DNA from: Saccharomyces paradoxus
Lineage: Eukaryota > Ascomycota > Saccharomycetes > Saccharomycetales > Saccharomycetaceae
Direction of reading: 5' to 3'
Length of the DNA: 64,000 nt
Assembly: GCF_002079055.1 (NCBI RefSeq)
Contig: NC_047496.1
Coordinates: 1 to 64,000, forward strand
Under the pieces are notes generated by a model. It made no database searches. It saw nothing but the letters and a program-made list of their open reading frames with translations, and had not been told where the DNA came from. Of this stretch, positions 1 through 9,778 are shown piece after piece (positions within the stretch are counted from its first letter, which is position 1; each line of letters starts with the position of its first letter). Position numbers and translations under genes: made by a program.

Positions 1-168
1 CACACCCACACCACACCCACACACCACACCCACACCCACACCCACACCACACCCACACCCACACCCACACCCACACCCACACCCACCACACCCACACCAC
101 ACCCACACACCACACCCACACCCACACCCCACCCACACCACACCCACACCCACACACCACACCCACAC
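1..168. repeat. Telomeric C1-3A repeat tract
   Basis: The first ~168 bases consist only of C and A in the irregular C1-3A pattern of Saccharomyces telomeres (runs of CACACCC, CACACC, CCACC). The C-rich strand reads 5' to 3' inward, as expected at a left chromosome end. The tract ends at the first T, near 169. The binding protein in the family is Rap1, but no individual site is assigned here. Confidence 0.97.
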
Positions 169-474
169 TACCCTAACACTACCCTAACACTAACCCTCAC
201 TCCATCTCTCTTACCCTCCTCTATCTCTTCTCATCTTTCCCCCCCTCTTACCCTACCTCTCCCACATCACAATCCACGGCACTTACCTCACCACCTCATG
301 CCCTGCCCCATTCCCCCACTCCACCACTCCTAACCACCACCATCCATCATCCGAGTATTCATCTCCACACCCCAACAACCATCTATCCCCTTCCCAATAT
401 CTCCTATCCAACTCTCACTACCACTTACCCTACCATCCATCTACATTCCCCCATCTACCATGTCGTCCTTACTA
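169..474. repeat. X-element combinatorial / STR-like region
   Basis: C-rich, G-poor sequence next to the telomere. It contains CCCTAA at 171-176 and 182-187 and several later TTACCC or TACCCT words. On the opposite strand CCCTAA is the TTAGGG word bound by Tbf1 in yeast subtelomeric repeats. Position and word content match the combinatorial repeats between telomere and X core in S. cerevisiae. The inner boundary is approximate. Confidence 0.75.
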
Positions 475-1010
475 TAACACTACATACCACATGTAAACAG
501 ATCAAATGTAAACAGATCTAATTTAAACAATCAAACGTAAACAATACAAGAACTTACCCTGCCACACTATCAACCTCTCCATTATACCTTCCACATCCCC
601 AAACAACACCACCTCCAACTATCACTACCACATACCTAGATCTACCATACTCACCTTCTATTTATTTAACGATATCGCATATGCACACGGACGCTATAGA
701 ACACATCACACCCCAACTTACCCCGCCATGATACTCTACACCAAGGCCATCTCTCACTCGATTAGTACCATATACATCACCACATCACCATACACGGCAC
801 TTGCCTCAGCGGTTTATACCCTGTGCCATTTACCCATAACACCGACGATTATCCACATTTTAATATCTATAACTGATCACACAACCTCAATTATCATATA
901 AATACTCTTAACTTCATGCTTTATAACGTTTTTATACAAATATCCACTACCCATTTTATATGTACCAATATAAATACCACCAAATAATCACCACTAAAAT
1001 CACCTAAATA
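475..1010. repeat. Core X element
   Basis: The stretch around 795-872 (CACGGCACTTGCCTCAGCGG followed by a segment ending in TATCCACATTTTAATATC) closely matches the core X element of S. cerevisiae chromosome ends as I remember it. Core X elements carry an ARS consensus and an Abf1 site and act as silencing relays. An AT-rich stretch at 950-965 is one mismatch from the ARS consensus. No Y' element lies between this core and the telomere. Boundaries are estimates. Related subtelomeric sequence seems to continue to about 1350. Confidence 0.8.
492..543 (+). promoter_or_regulatory. Four spaced TAAACA (forkhead-like) words
   Basis: TGTAAACA occurs at 492-499 and 508-515, TTTAAACA at 522-529 and CGTAAACA at 536-543, giving starts 16, 14 and 14 bases apart. 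GTAAACA fits the Fkh1/Fkh2 consensus (RYAAACA). The words sit at the outer edge of the X core. That they bind Fkh proteins is inference; they may be only a degenerate tandem repeat. Confidence 0.45.
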
Positions 1011-2543
1011 TAAATATATACTATAATAGCAATACATATGCTACGATATCCTTACTTCATCTTACCAACTCAATCACAAAATATCCCCATTCTAAGTACG
1101 TCCATTAATCAATATCAACGGTAGTCATACTATAGTACTATAAAATATTGCCGAAAGCTCAAACGGACGCCGCGCCACAATATTCCATACTTATATCGAC
1201 ATCACATAAAACTTTATATGCCACCTCGTCATCCTAATACCCCCTCTTCAATACATTATAATATTATGCCAGCAGATACTCACACGGACGATACAATATA
1301 ATCTCATACCATCTTATCTTCTCGTATTACTGTCAATAGGATACCAGATTCATCCATGCGATGTTCATTTGAAATATTCATTTAACTATATCAATGTTAT
1401 CATTATGTGCCCTGCTTTTAAGCTTGCATTATTTTGACCCGAAGCACTATTCCATACTGGAGCAAAAACTCGAAAAAGGCGTGAGCCTAAAGAAGGAATA
1501 TGCACGACTCCAGTCCCAGTTATTATAGCCTTCAAGCCCTGAGTTGTAGAGGTATAAACTGTTGCAGAAAAGAAACGTTAACCTCAACTTGCTTTGGGAT
1601 GGAGATACTTATTTGAAAATGAGAAAGGTTCAGTAAGCTGAGAGTACAAATAAACTTAGTAATGACTGGTTACCCTATTATTGAAAGCCTTATATTTTGA
1701 TAGTACTAGCCGTTTAGAGAGAATATTTTGACAAAAGGAGCGATTATAATCACCCATAGGTCACAGACCGTGTATAACCATACTTCTAGGTTTTGCTTTA
1801 GTTTGTTTTATAATGTAACCAAGTATAAGGAAAAGATAGTGATATTTAGAAAGTCAACAATTCCAAAAATCTTTCCATTAGATACTCATAAGACGGCTTC
1901 TTTCTTATGCAACCCTATATGATAGGTGTTGTATTTACGAACAAGAACAACTAAGTTTTGTGTGGAGAATAACACGCATGCGTCTTCAGAGCTACACAAG
2001 GGGTGTTTACAGCTGCAAACTTATATACTGCCATATTGTAATATTATCATATCATATGATTTACAATATGCTTACTAGCTTCTTTAGCCACTGTATCTAT
2101 TTCAATTGGTCTAAAGCTGTATTTATCATATTAATAGGCGGAAGTGCATGGTGGAACTGAAAAAGCACTATTACATTTACCGGGTGAGTAGGATAGAAAA
2201 TTGGAAAGAAAATGGATGCTTCTTTTTAAAAATGGCGAACAACAGAGTTTTTTCAGTCAAAAATAGCCCGAGGCTATTGTTCTTTTTCATTATAAGATTA
2301 ACTAAGCCATTGCATGGATGGGTGCTTTGGTGGCTTTTTTTTTTTTTTTCAGCTTTTATTTTAGGACGTTCTTGCTTGTATACTATTCTACTTTATATAT
2401 ACTACCTAGACTTTATTATTTAAAGCTCATCATGGTGGTCATGGCCACCATATTATTGATTATTGAAGCACCTTACACTTTCAAATCCCTCTTTTTGGGC
2501 AGCGTGTTTGGATCCACCACTCTTCGCAACAAACATGACCATT
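1011..2543. other. Subtelomeric sequence without a recognisable gene
   Basis: The part up to about 1350 continues the X-adjacent type of sequence (repeated CACACGGACG and CAAACGGACG words, AT-rich spacers). Beyond that, only short open frames of 60-90 codons occur, with AT-driven composition and no domain I recognise. I see no supported gene or RNA. Confidence 0.5.
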
Positions 2544-2949
2544 CTACTCTGTGCACGTTTTGATGCATGAATAGCTCTTTCCGCCGCAATTGTGTACAGA
2601 TGAATAGCCGAACGATTTACCGCAATCAGTACAGTCTTTAGTGGAGATACGATATCTTGCATTAAGACACCCTTTTCCTTTTTTTTTGCATTTCTTGGTT
2701 GATTTTTTGGCGAAGAAGAGAAAGGTCGACGTCAAGAATATTAATGTTGGTAACGTTTGCATCGAAGCCAATGGTAGTAGCATTGAATTCAGTTGTGATT
2801 ACATTGATAGTATCATTGGTTTGCTACAAACTAACCGAGTCCACAACGGAGTTAGCATACTCATAAATCTCGGTCTAGTTACTGTCGAGGGTTCCAGCAT
2901 GAACGCAAGATGATACCGTCGCCAACAAGCTCATTAACATCGTGGCCAT
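2544..2949 (-). pseudogene. Broken gene for a small cysteine-rich secreted protein
   Basis: Reading leftward from an ATG at 2947-2949, the first ~18 codons are hydrophobic and end like a signal peptide (…SSCVHAG). The following part has several N-glycosylation sequons. In-frame TAG codons interrupt it at 2875-2877 and 2824-2826, and the frame is lost in an A/G-rich run near 2685. The other frame then carries a basic stretch and a C-terminal domain with seven cysteines in about 45 residues, ending at a TAG at 2544-2546. The architecture (signal peptide, glycosylated spacer, Cys-rich end) suggests a former secreted protein; killer-like or cell-wall origins are both possible. I do not recognise the family. 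It is clearly not functional as it stands. Confidence 0.55.
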
Positions 2950-4376
2950 GTTTTTGAATTCATCTTCATAATACAAAAGTAGTCCTTATTTTCTAGTGTT
3001 CTATTGGTGATATGTAAAGTATAGCAGTATATCTTCCCTTCAGACTGTAAAGGATTTAGAAACTTCACGAAGACAAAATCGGAGAAATTCTCTTCACAAT
3101 ATACTGTATCCAGCCACTGCCTTGATAAATTGAGTTCACAGTACTTCATATGCAGATTGATTGAACGGATGGAGGTGATTTAGTCCCAGAACCCGAGCAA
3201 AACAAAGAAACTAGCTGCATATATATAGGTATGTGTTCTATGGAAGTATTCATTCGAATATTTAAGCCACCTAATCTGGCATTCTGCAACCGTCGGCAGA
3301 AAATTACACAAGAAATAAACTTTCTGTTGATAGGAGAAGACAAGCAAACTCTAGCTTGTGGAAAAAATCACCATAATACTCCGAAGCAGCAGTTAAGCCA
3401 AATGGAAAGAAATCGTTGAAATTAAGGAGCATGCAGGCATACTGCTGAAAAGGTAAAATGAAAAACAGTGAGTACGCTTTTGCATGGGTTTTTTTTTTGC
3501 GATAGTTCAACGAAGAACTCACAACTTCAGAACAAATCATTTTTTCAGCACTATGATTAGAAAATTATGTGGCTGTAACCACCTTACCGTTTTTACAGTT
3601 GTTCTAAGTCAAAAATGCACACGTGCTATTTTGAATGGAAAGGAAACCTTATCTATGCATTCTAGTCAGCAAAATATTTATAGCTTATTTTGAACTTCCT
3701 CAACTTTTTTTTTTTCTGCTAAAAATTTGATTGAATTTAGAGTCAGAAATAACACTTGATGCTAAAGTTTTTTTTTCAATAATGGCATGATAATTAATGT
3801 CGTTGCTACTCCCTTATGCCATATTACGCAGTAAATTATCATTATACGAAAATCTCCGGATATACTGCTATCAACTGGAGTTATTATTATGGGAAATAAC
3901 ACTTCGTGCATTTTGCTTTGAAATGCTCAGGAGAAAAATTAAGTTCAAATTTGGGAGTTTGAACTCAAATCATCTACCTGAAAGTGAAGTGACAATCTTG
4001 AAGCGTGCTGTATTGGCAGCATTGGAATATACATCACCCTTGTACTTCTTTAACTTTTCTTTTTATTGCTAGCTACTTCTTCAGTTAATTTTGTCACCTC
4101 AGACCACCAATTGTTTTATCTTGTACTTTTGATATGACAATCACATTCCATCTCTAATTATACTTGTCCTGTTGTGAGTTCTCGAAGTAGGCTCCAAGAA
4201 CTTGTGAGTTTTATAATACTCCTAGGTGTAGCCACTTTCGAAAGATAGAACAATCGTTTGAGAATTGGAACTTCTGAGGGATAATTCTGACTACGGGTTG
4301 TTTTTCTGATAGACTGTTGCGTACACACACATAAAAACAGTATAACTTTAGGTGGTAACGGTGGTGTTGACTTTTA
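2950..4376. other. Subtelomeric spacer, nothing recognised
   Basis: AT-rich DNA with overlapping short open frames on both strands. The longest has 91 codons (3797-4072, plus strand) and no recognisable domain. No RNA gene or intact mobile element is visible. Confidence 0.5.
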
Positions 4377-4612
4377 TTGGAATGAGAATCAACTATCATG
4401 TCTCGACTAGTATCCATAGTACTTGTATATTATCATGTACAATGTAAGAAGACATAAAGATTGAGAAACAGTCATCGATTTTAGTGGAAGCTGAAACGCG
4501 AGGTTTGATATAATTTAATGGGATAATGAATGACAACATATATAATGGAAGATGATGTAATAATATTCATTATCATTCAAACTCTATCTCAACCCATCCT
4601 CATCTCTTTCAG
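4377..4612 (+). mobile_element. Partial solo delta LTR (Ty1/Ty2 type)
   Basis: It begins with TTGGAATGAGAATCAACTAT and carries the delta internal block (…AGTGGAAGCTGAAACGC…, then …GGGATAATGAATGACAACAT…), ending in CATTCAAACTCTATCTCAAC. The middle-right portion of the ~335-bp delta is deleted. The first 120 bases are nearly the same as the plus-strand LTR at 6182. No internal Ty genes are present, so this is a relic of LTR-LTR recombination. Confidence 0.8.
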
Positions 4613-4994
4613 TACTGTATGTGAACTCGTCCACAAACAATGTATAGCTACGTCCTCTTTCATTTTAAGGTATGTATCAGCTTCTTGCATCATGCCACCA
4701 CTAGCATAATGAGAGTATACAACACAATGTCATCAACCCCTAGATGCTGTTGTTCCTCGATGTTGTGTATACATATATTAACTCGAAAGTGCGATGTTAT
4801 GATGTCCCGGTACTATATAATAAATCTGTCATGTTTCAGTAGCGAACCGATAACGTGTTAGTAATGTGTCGCTCAAGCGAAACATGTAAAACCAACTCTA
4901 AATCCACAAACTAAAAAATCTTGATCACATCAACCAAAAATGTATCTTACTTCTAAATGTGTCATAAAGGGGTTCCAGTATGCTTACTACATCA

Positions 4995-5510
4995 TTATAT
5001 GGAAGATTCTTTATAATTTCTTCCGTCAAAATAATGATTTATCAATAGATTGTTTAACGTAGGAGGAGTTGGATGAGCGCAAGCATTTCTTGAGCCATTA
5101 GCAGCTGGATGGACATAATTTCCTTCTTCATCATATACACGCATTACCAAATCCATTATATCTCTACAATAATCAGTCTCAGAATTATATGGCTCAGGTC
5201 CGTTATAAGTCGATAGATCTAGGTTACTGTACTCATAAAAATCTGTAATAGCCTCCAACTCAACTAAAGTATCCCTATAAACCAAAGATTGTTGATCGCC
5301 AGGTTCAAACCGTCCTGTTCTAAGTGTTCTACCACTTTTATCGGAATTGATATCGAAGTATGATGTTTGGAATAACCAGCAGATTTGATTGTTTGTCATA
5401 TTGTTTGGCAAGCCCAAAAATACTTGGTAACCACTAGTGACATCAACATATGCGGAGCATAAGGAGCACAATTGAGAAAAAATGTAAAATAAACCGAATA
5501 AGGGAACCAT
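4995..5510 (-). CDS. Small predicted secreted protein, subtelomeric
   Basis: An intact 171-codon frame starting at an ATG (5508-5510). The first ~20 residues form a hydrophobic signal peptide ending near SLCSA, and the mature part is acidic and rich in Tyr, Asn and Asp. It has two N-glycosylation sequons (NMT near residue 38, NGS near 138) and cysteines at about positions 44, 114 and 143. There is no second hydrophobic segment, so it is probably secreted rather than membrane anchored. I do not recognise the domain with certainty. I have a faint memory of resemblance to the S. cerevisiae subtelomeric ORF YER187W, located at the reported KHS killer locus, so a killer-toxin-related origin is possible but unproven. 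It lies alone between two LTR relics, which fits a mobile subtelomeric gene. Confidence 0.6.
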   Translation of the reverse strand: MVPLFGLFYIFSQLCSLCSAYVDVTSGYQVFLGLPNNMTNNQICWLFQTSYFDINSDKSGRTLRTGRFEPGDQQSLVYRDTLVELEAITDFYEYSNLDLSTYNGPEPYNSETDYCRDIMDLVMRVYDEEGNYVHPAANGSRNACAHPTPPTLNNLLINHYFDGRNYKESSI

Positions 5511-6004
5511 TTTCTTTTAATCTTTTATAGCCTGTTGAGAAATGGCTTTGGCTTCAATACTAAGGAAGCAAACATGTTACTACTATTTCTGTTCAAAAAA
5601 TTTACTGCCTTTTATAGTTAATGTTTATAGATGTTGCGTGGATTTATTTAGAAACAAATTTAGTTTGGTTGCAGACTGTGCCGACATGCATTTTAAAGAT
5701 TAAGCAGTAGTGTTGAAGCATTTTATCCCTAAGGTTGATCGGCTGGCTTATGTTCATAACTATACTAAATAGGAATTATGAAGAAAAGAATCCTTAATGT
5801 GTATTTTGGACCTATGTACATAAACTGCAGGACGCGGCATTCAACTACTTTGAAAATAGTTTAAAAATTACTTTTAGAGGGTCCATTTTTAGTAAAAGTA
5901 ATAATATTATTTTTACAGAGTATTGCAGAAGTTCTCTTTCAGAGCGTTAGGAATTCATGAATTCGAATCTATAGCCTACAATATAATCAATGCCATATTA
6001 CTAT
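5511..6004. other. Upstream region of the small secreted protein gene
   Basis: AT-rich spacer between the divergent start of the 4995-5510 gene and the LTR cluster. No further gene is seen. A TGTTGGAATA word at 6005-6014, identical to a delta 5' end, marks its right border. Confidence 0.5.
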
Positions 6005-6012
6005 TGTTGGAA

Positions 6013-6181
6013 TAGAGAATTTGGTGAATAATTGGATAATTGTTGGGATTCCATTGTTGTTAAAGGCCATAATATTAGGTATGCTGAATATACTAGAAGT
6101 TCTCCAACAGAATCCTAGAATCCGCAAAAGGGAATCGATAATTCTACATAATAATATTACTTTATCGTCTTTCTTTTTATA
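6013..6181 (-). mobile_element. Truncated delta LTR, minus strand
   Basis: This reads as the reverse complement of the right half of a delta element: …ATAATTGTTGGGATTCCATT… then …AGGCCATAATATTAGG… and …TACTAGAAGTTCTCC…. It stops at about 6181, where a plus-strand delta begins, so the two lie head to head. No remainder of the minus-strand copy is apparent beyond 6504. Confidence 0.8.
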
Positions 6182-6504
6182 TGCTGGAATAAAAATCAAC
6201 TATCATGTATCGACTAGTATCCATAGTACTTGTATATTATCATATAAAATGTAAGAAGACATAAAGGTTGAGAAACAGTCATCGATTTTAGTGGAAGCTG
6301 AGACGCAAGGATAAATGTAATAGGATAATGAATGACGACATATAAAATGAAAGATGATGTAATAATGTTGTCATTATGTTGAATTACCGATTACATTCCA
6401 CAAATTTCTACATAATTGGGAACTTTTAGAATATTCAGTACATCTAATACCATATCCTTTATCAACAATGGAATCTCAACACTTATTCACACACTTTTTG
6501 AGAT
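6182..6504 (+). mobile_element. Nearly full-length solo delta LTR
   Basis: It starts TGCTGGAATAAAAATCAACT and continues through the delta landmarks (TAGTGGAAGCTGAGACGCAA, GTAATAGGATAATGAATGAC, ATCAACAATGGAATCTCAAC), ending near 6504. The length is close to the normal ~335 bp. There is no Ty body. Base changes relative to modern Ty1/Ty2 LTRs show that it is old. Confidence 0.85.
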
Positions 6505-7053
6505 TAAATATCTAAGTTTTTTAGGAAAACGACATTGCAAAGAGCGAATCATTATATAATAACAGGTTTTAAATAAACGTCTACTTAAGATGGGAAACAT
6601 TAGCTTGTGAATTAGGATTTTTGTATATAAGATATTCTAAAAAAGCAATTAATTCCAAAGGAAAAAATAACTTGCGCAAAAATGCCTGATATTAAATGAG
6701 CTCTATTTACAATCCGTGCAGCTATACATACTTTCACACTTGTTATACATTAATCAGCGAATCATGCTAAGTATGGGCCACTCAAATTTCATATTCGCTC
6801 AGTTGAAACTTTTAGAGTTGATGGCTCGTAAAATCAGCACATTGGTTAAAATCTTACGGGGTTATTGGGCCTTTTGAGTTTTGTCAAAGTTTTTTTCACT
6901 ATTTGGAAGTCTAAATTTTTTTATGGCGTCAATTATGAGAAGTATGAAAGCCAGATTAACAACAGCTAAAACCAAATAATAAAGGGCTCAAGCAACCTTA
7001 CAGTAGGCAGTAATTATATTAATACTATATTTGTATCGCTAGTACTCTCCAGC
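6505..7053. other. Spacer at the 3' side of the ENB1 gene
   Basis: AT-rich sequence separating the LTR pair from the stop codon of the siderophore transporter. No gene or RNA is recognised. Confidence 0.5.
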
Positions 7054-8874
7054 TCAATATCCAATTACACGACGGAGCCATGATTGCTGTTTGATTTTGA
7101 GCTTCTCTTTCTCTCGTTCTTCCGTGGTAAAGCTTTGCTTCTTGTTTACGGTAAACCCACGCAAGAAAAAACAGAGAACAGCATTGAAAGCTGCAAACGA
7201 AATTGACACAATTATCAATAAGCGTTGAATCTTTGAATAGGATTCCACCATCTGGATACGAACTTCAGATCCAAGAGGATATTTTTTTAGATAGTTGAGT
7301 GGTGATTTGTAAATTGACATACCTAAGTTTGAGCCCAGTCGCTGTATCAGCTCCTTGGCCAGACGCTGAGTCCATATTGCACCAGCAATAGAAGCACCCA
7401 CCGCATCTCCAATTTGATAAACAGACATAAGTAATCCAGTAACAGTTGCCATCTCATTGTGGGTGGTTGAAGCATGCACTAGCGTCCACATAGGAAAACG
7501 TATCATACCACCGGCTATACCAACCACAATCTCAGCGCCAATAAGACCCGAAATTCCGTCGTACACCACCCGGTATTTGTACAAAAGACCCATTCCGAGA
7601 ACACCCAGAAGTGATCCAGTAACCACAAATACTTTGGGATGAGGATAGAAATGCAGTATAATGCCAACAACAATATTAGTGCAAGACTGCAGAAAATTGT
7701 AAAGCTGAGCTATCCGCTGTGCACTTAGAGTCGATTCTCCGAATGCTACCATTAACACAGTGACCAAATACTCCAACTCGATTTGTAGAGCTAGACGCCA
7801 TACGAATTCCATTAGCAGTGCAACATAGATAGTTGGATCACCCAGATATACTCGTGGAATAAATGGATTCTTGGCAAATCTTAATTCCCAAATCAGAAAA
7901 ATAAAGCCCAAGCAGCCACCGACCACAATCATTGCAATAATATGACCTTCTTTCCATTTGGATGTGGCACCACCTGCTATCGTAAGAGGCAATAAAACTA
8001 GAACTAAGAAAGCAGTGAAGAGAATAACTCCAATCAAATTTACGTCTTCCGCAAATTTCCAGAGCGTTTGACGTAGAGTCCTTCCTTTTTCTCTCAATCT
8101 TAATGGTGGCAACTTACCGTTGCGCCAGGAAATGTACTGAGCATATGCATAAGGAAGGACCAAGATTAAGGTGGAGAAGGGAACAATAATGCAGAAAATC
8201 CCATAGCCCCAACGCCATTTGTATGGTGCAGTATGACCAGCCACTGAGCTAACAATATTTCCGCTTACCCACGTATTTATAATCACGGGAATCAAGAATA
8301 TGTTCATTGCAAACGTACGATCTCTCAATCCAGATAAATCTCCCGTCAGGGCTGTAGCAAGAAGACGAAAGCCAGAATAACCGAACTGTTGTATAATAAT
8401 ACCAGCAAAAAGTCCGCCAAATGTTGGTGTGGCGGCAGAAATAATTTCTCCCACAGTATAAAGCACCAGCGCAAAGATCCAGCATTCTATACGCCCAAAT
8501 CGATCCGACATACGTGCATATGGCACAGCGACAACAGAAGCCACTATTGATTTGACGGTATTAATTGACCCAACCTGAGAATGCTTCCCAAAGCTATTAG
8601 CAGCGTAGGTTTGTATCGATTGCGAAATCTGCCCACCAAGTCCAGTACAATAGCCCTGCAAAAACAGCGCTACTAGTAAAGCGGTCTTGAGCGAACTAAA
8701 TGTGACTCCAAAAGCTGTGAAAGAGCCATAGTCAGACAGGACCCTGTTGACGGCATCTATACGACGCAAGCCGGACGCAGTAGACTTATCAACATCGGTA
8801 TCTGCCTTTTCGCTGTAGCAGACAGTGCTTTTATCGTCCAAATTGTCATTTCTAGACAGATCTGTTTCCACCAT
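7054..8874 (-). CDS. ENB1: Ferric-enterobactin transporter, ARN family
   Basis: A 606-codon frame of the same length as S. cerevisiae Enb1/Arn4 and nearly identical to it as I remember it. The N terminus is [14 protein letters not shown] and the C terminus [11 protein letters not shown]. It is a major-facilitator siderophore-iron:H+ symporter with about 14 membrane segments and a soluble N-terminal tail of ~65 residues. A cytoplasmic-loop MFS motif is visible ([10 protein letters not shown], residues ~120-130). The protein imports ferric enterobactin under iron starvation. Two Aft1-type TGCACCC sites lie 130-195 bases upstream. In S. cerevisiae the gene sits near the left end of chromosome XV, so its place here next to a chromosome X block reflects subtelomeric exchange. 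Confidence 0.95.
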   Translation of the reverse strand: MVETDLSRNDNLDDKSTVCYSEKADTDVDKSTASGLRRIDAVNRVLSDYGSFTAFGVTFSSLKTALLVALFLQGYCTGLGGQISQSIQTYAANSFGKHSQVGSINTVKSIVASVVAVPYARMSDRFGRIECWIFALVLYTVGEIISAATPTFGGLFAGIIIQQFGYSGFRLLATALTGDLSGLRDRTFAMNIFLIPVIINTWVSGNIVSSVAGHTAPYKWRWGYGIFCIIVPFSTLILVLPYAYAQYISWRNGKLPPLRLREKGRTLRQTLWKFAEDVNLIGVILFTAFLVLVLLPLTIAGGATSKWKEGHIIAMIVVGGCLGFIFLIWELRFAKNPFIPRVYLGDPTIYVALLMEFVWRLALQIELEYLVTVLMVAFGESTLSAQRIAQLYNFLQSCTNIVVGIILHFYPHPKVFVVTGSLLGVLGMGLLYKYRVVYDGISGLIGAEIVVGIAGGMIRFPMWTLVHASTTHNEMATVTGLLMSVYQIGDAVGASIAGAIWTQRLAKELIQRLGSNLGMSIYKSPLNYLKKYPLGSEVRIQMVESYSKIQRLLIIVSISFAAFNAVLCFFLRGFTVNKKQSFTTEEREKEKLKIKQQSWLRRVIGY

Positions 8875-9003
8875 ATTCTGACAAACATCCGCAAGTACTA
8901 CTCTGTATATTGTACTTCCGTCAGACCCTGCGCCGTCATCTCTTTTAAATAAACCACTCTATCATGATTGGAATCAGCCGTTGACCTCTCAAAAGTCACA
9001 GGG

Positions 9004-9067
9004 GGGTGCAAATGGGAACCATAACAGTCTCTATAACATCATCTCATTTGCATCACATTCGGGTGCA
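9004..9067 (-). promoter_or_regulatory. Two Aft1-type iron-response sites upstream of ENB1
   Basis: GGGTGCA at 9004-9010 and again at 9061-9067 reads TGCACCC on the strand of ENB1, the core of the Aft1/Aft2 consensus (YRCACCCR). Both lie within 200 bases of the ENB1 start. ENB1 is a known Aft1 regulon gene, so these are the likely iron-response elements. The rest of 8875-9778 holds no gene; the isomaltase gene ends at 9779. Confidence 0.8.
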
Positions 9068-9778
9068 ATTAATAGTTTGAACAGATTTCTGCAGCTAAGT
9101 TAGGGCTAACGGCAATTCTTGCCTAGTTACGCAGCCCTGTTCCGGATCTGAAAACTAAGAGCTTATAATCCATAGAAACCCTCACATTTGATGATGGAAA
9201 ACCCTATGTCCTTATTCGGTATACAAAATTCGAGGAACTGTACGAAAACGGAATCATTTTAGGTTTGAGGGTCCAATAAGTCAACTAAAAAAACAAAGAA
9301 AACAAAAAAAAAATTAATAGGAAAAAATAGCCGCATCAAACCATAAAAAGGTTTGTACAGCCTACAGCAAAAACGTAACTTGTGACTTCTTCGGGAAATA
9401 AAATTTATTTTAACTTTTTTTCATCTTTTCGTCAACTGATCAAGCTAGTCGTGGAATTTCCTTTCATTTCTTTTCCAGACATCTTCGGCTTGGAACGATT
9501 GCTACGCCCCTCATTGATCGTTTCGAAAGCTGCTTGTTGGATTGGAAAATTAATCGGTACAGAAAAAACGAAAAATGAGACATAAACGCATTACATATCG
9601 ACATTAGTAAAGTACTACACATCACTATGCATTAAAATATGATTTATCAACATGGGCGCAGCTATATATCTCTCCCGTCTGCATCATTTTTGAAGTGTGA
9701 AATCGTTACTATTTAATATTTAGTATCTAAATGGGGTAAGTAAAAACAAAAGATATATATTCTCGTCACAATTGTCCA

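Noticed and set aside
1-474. CRISPR-like or satellite array
   Set aside because: The repeats are irregular C1-3A telomere and X-type words in a eukaryote; no spacer-repeat structure.
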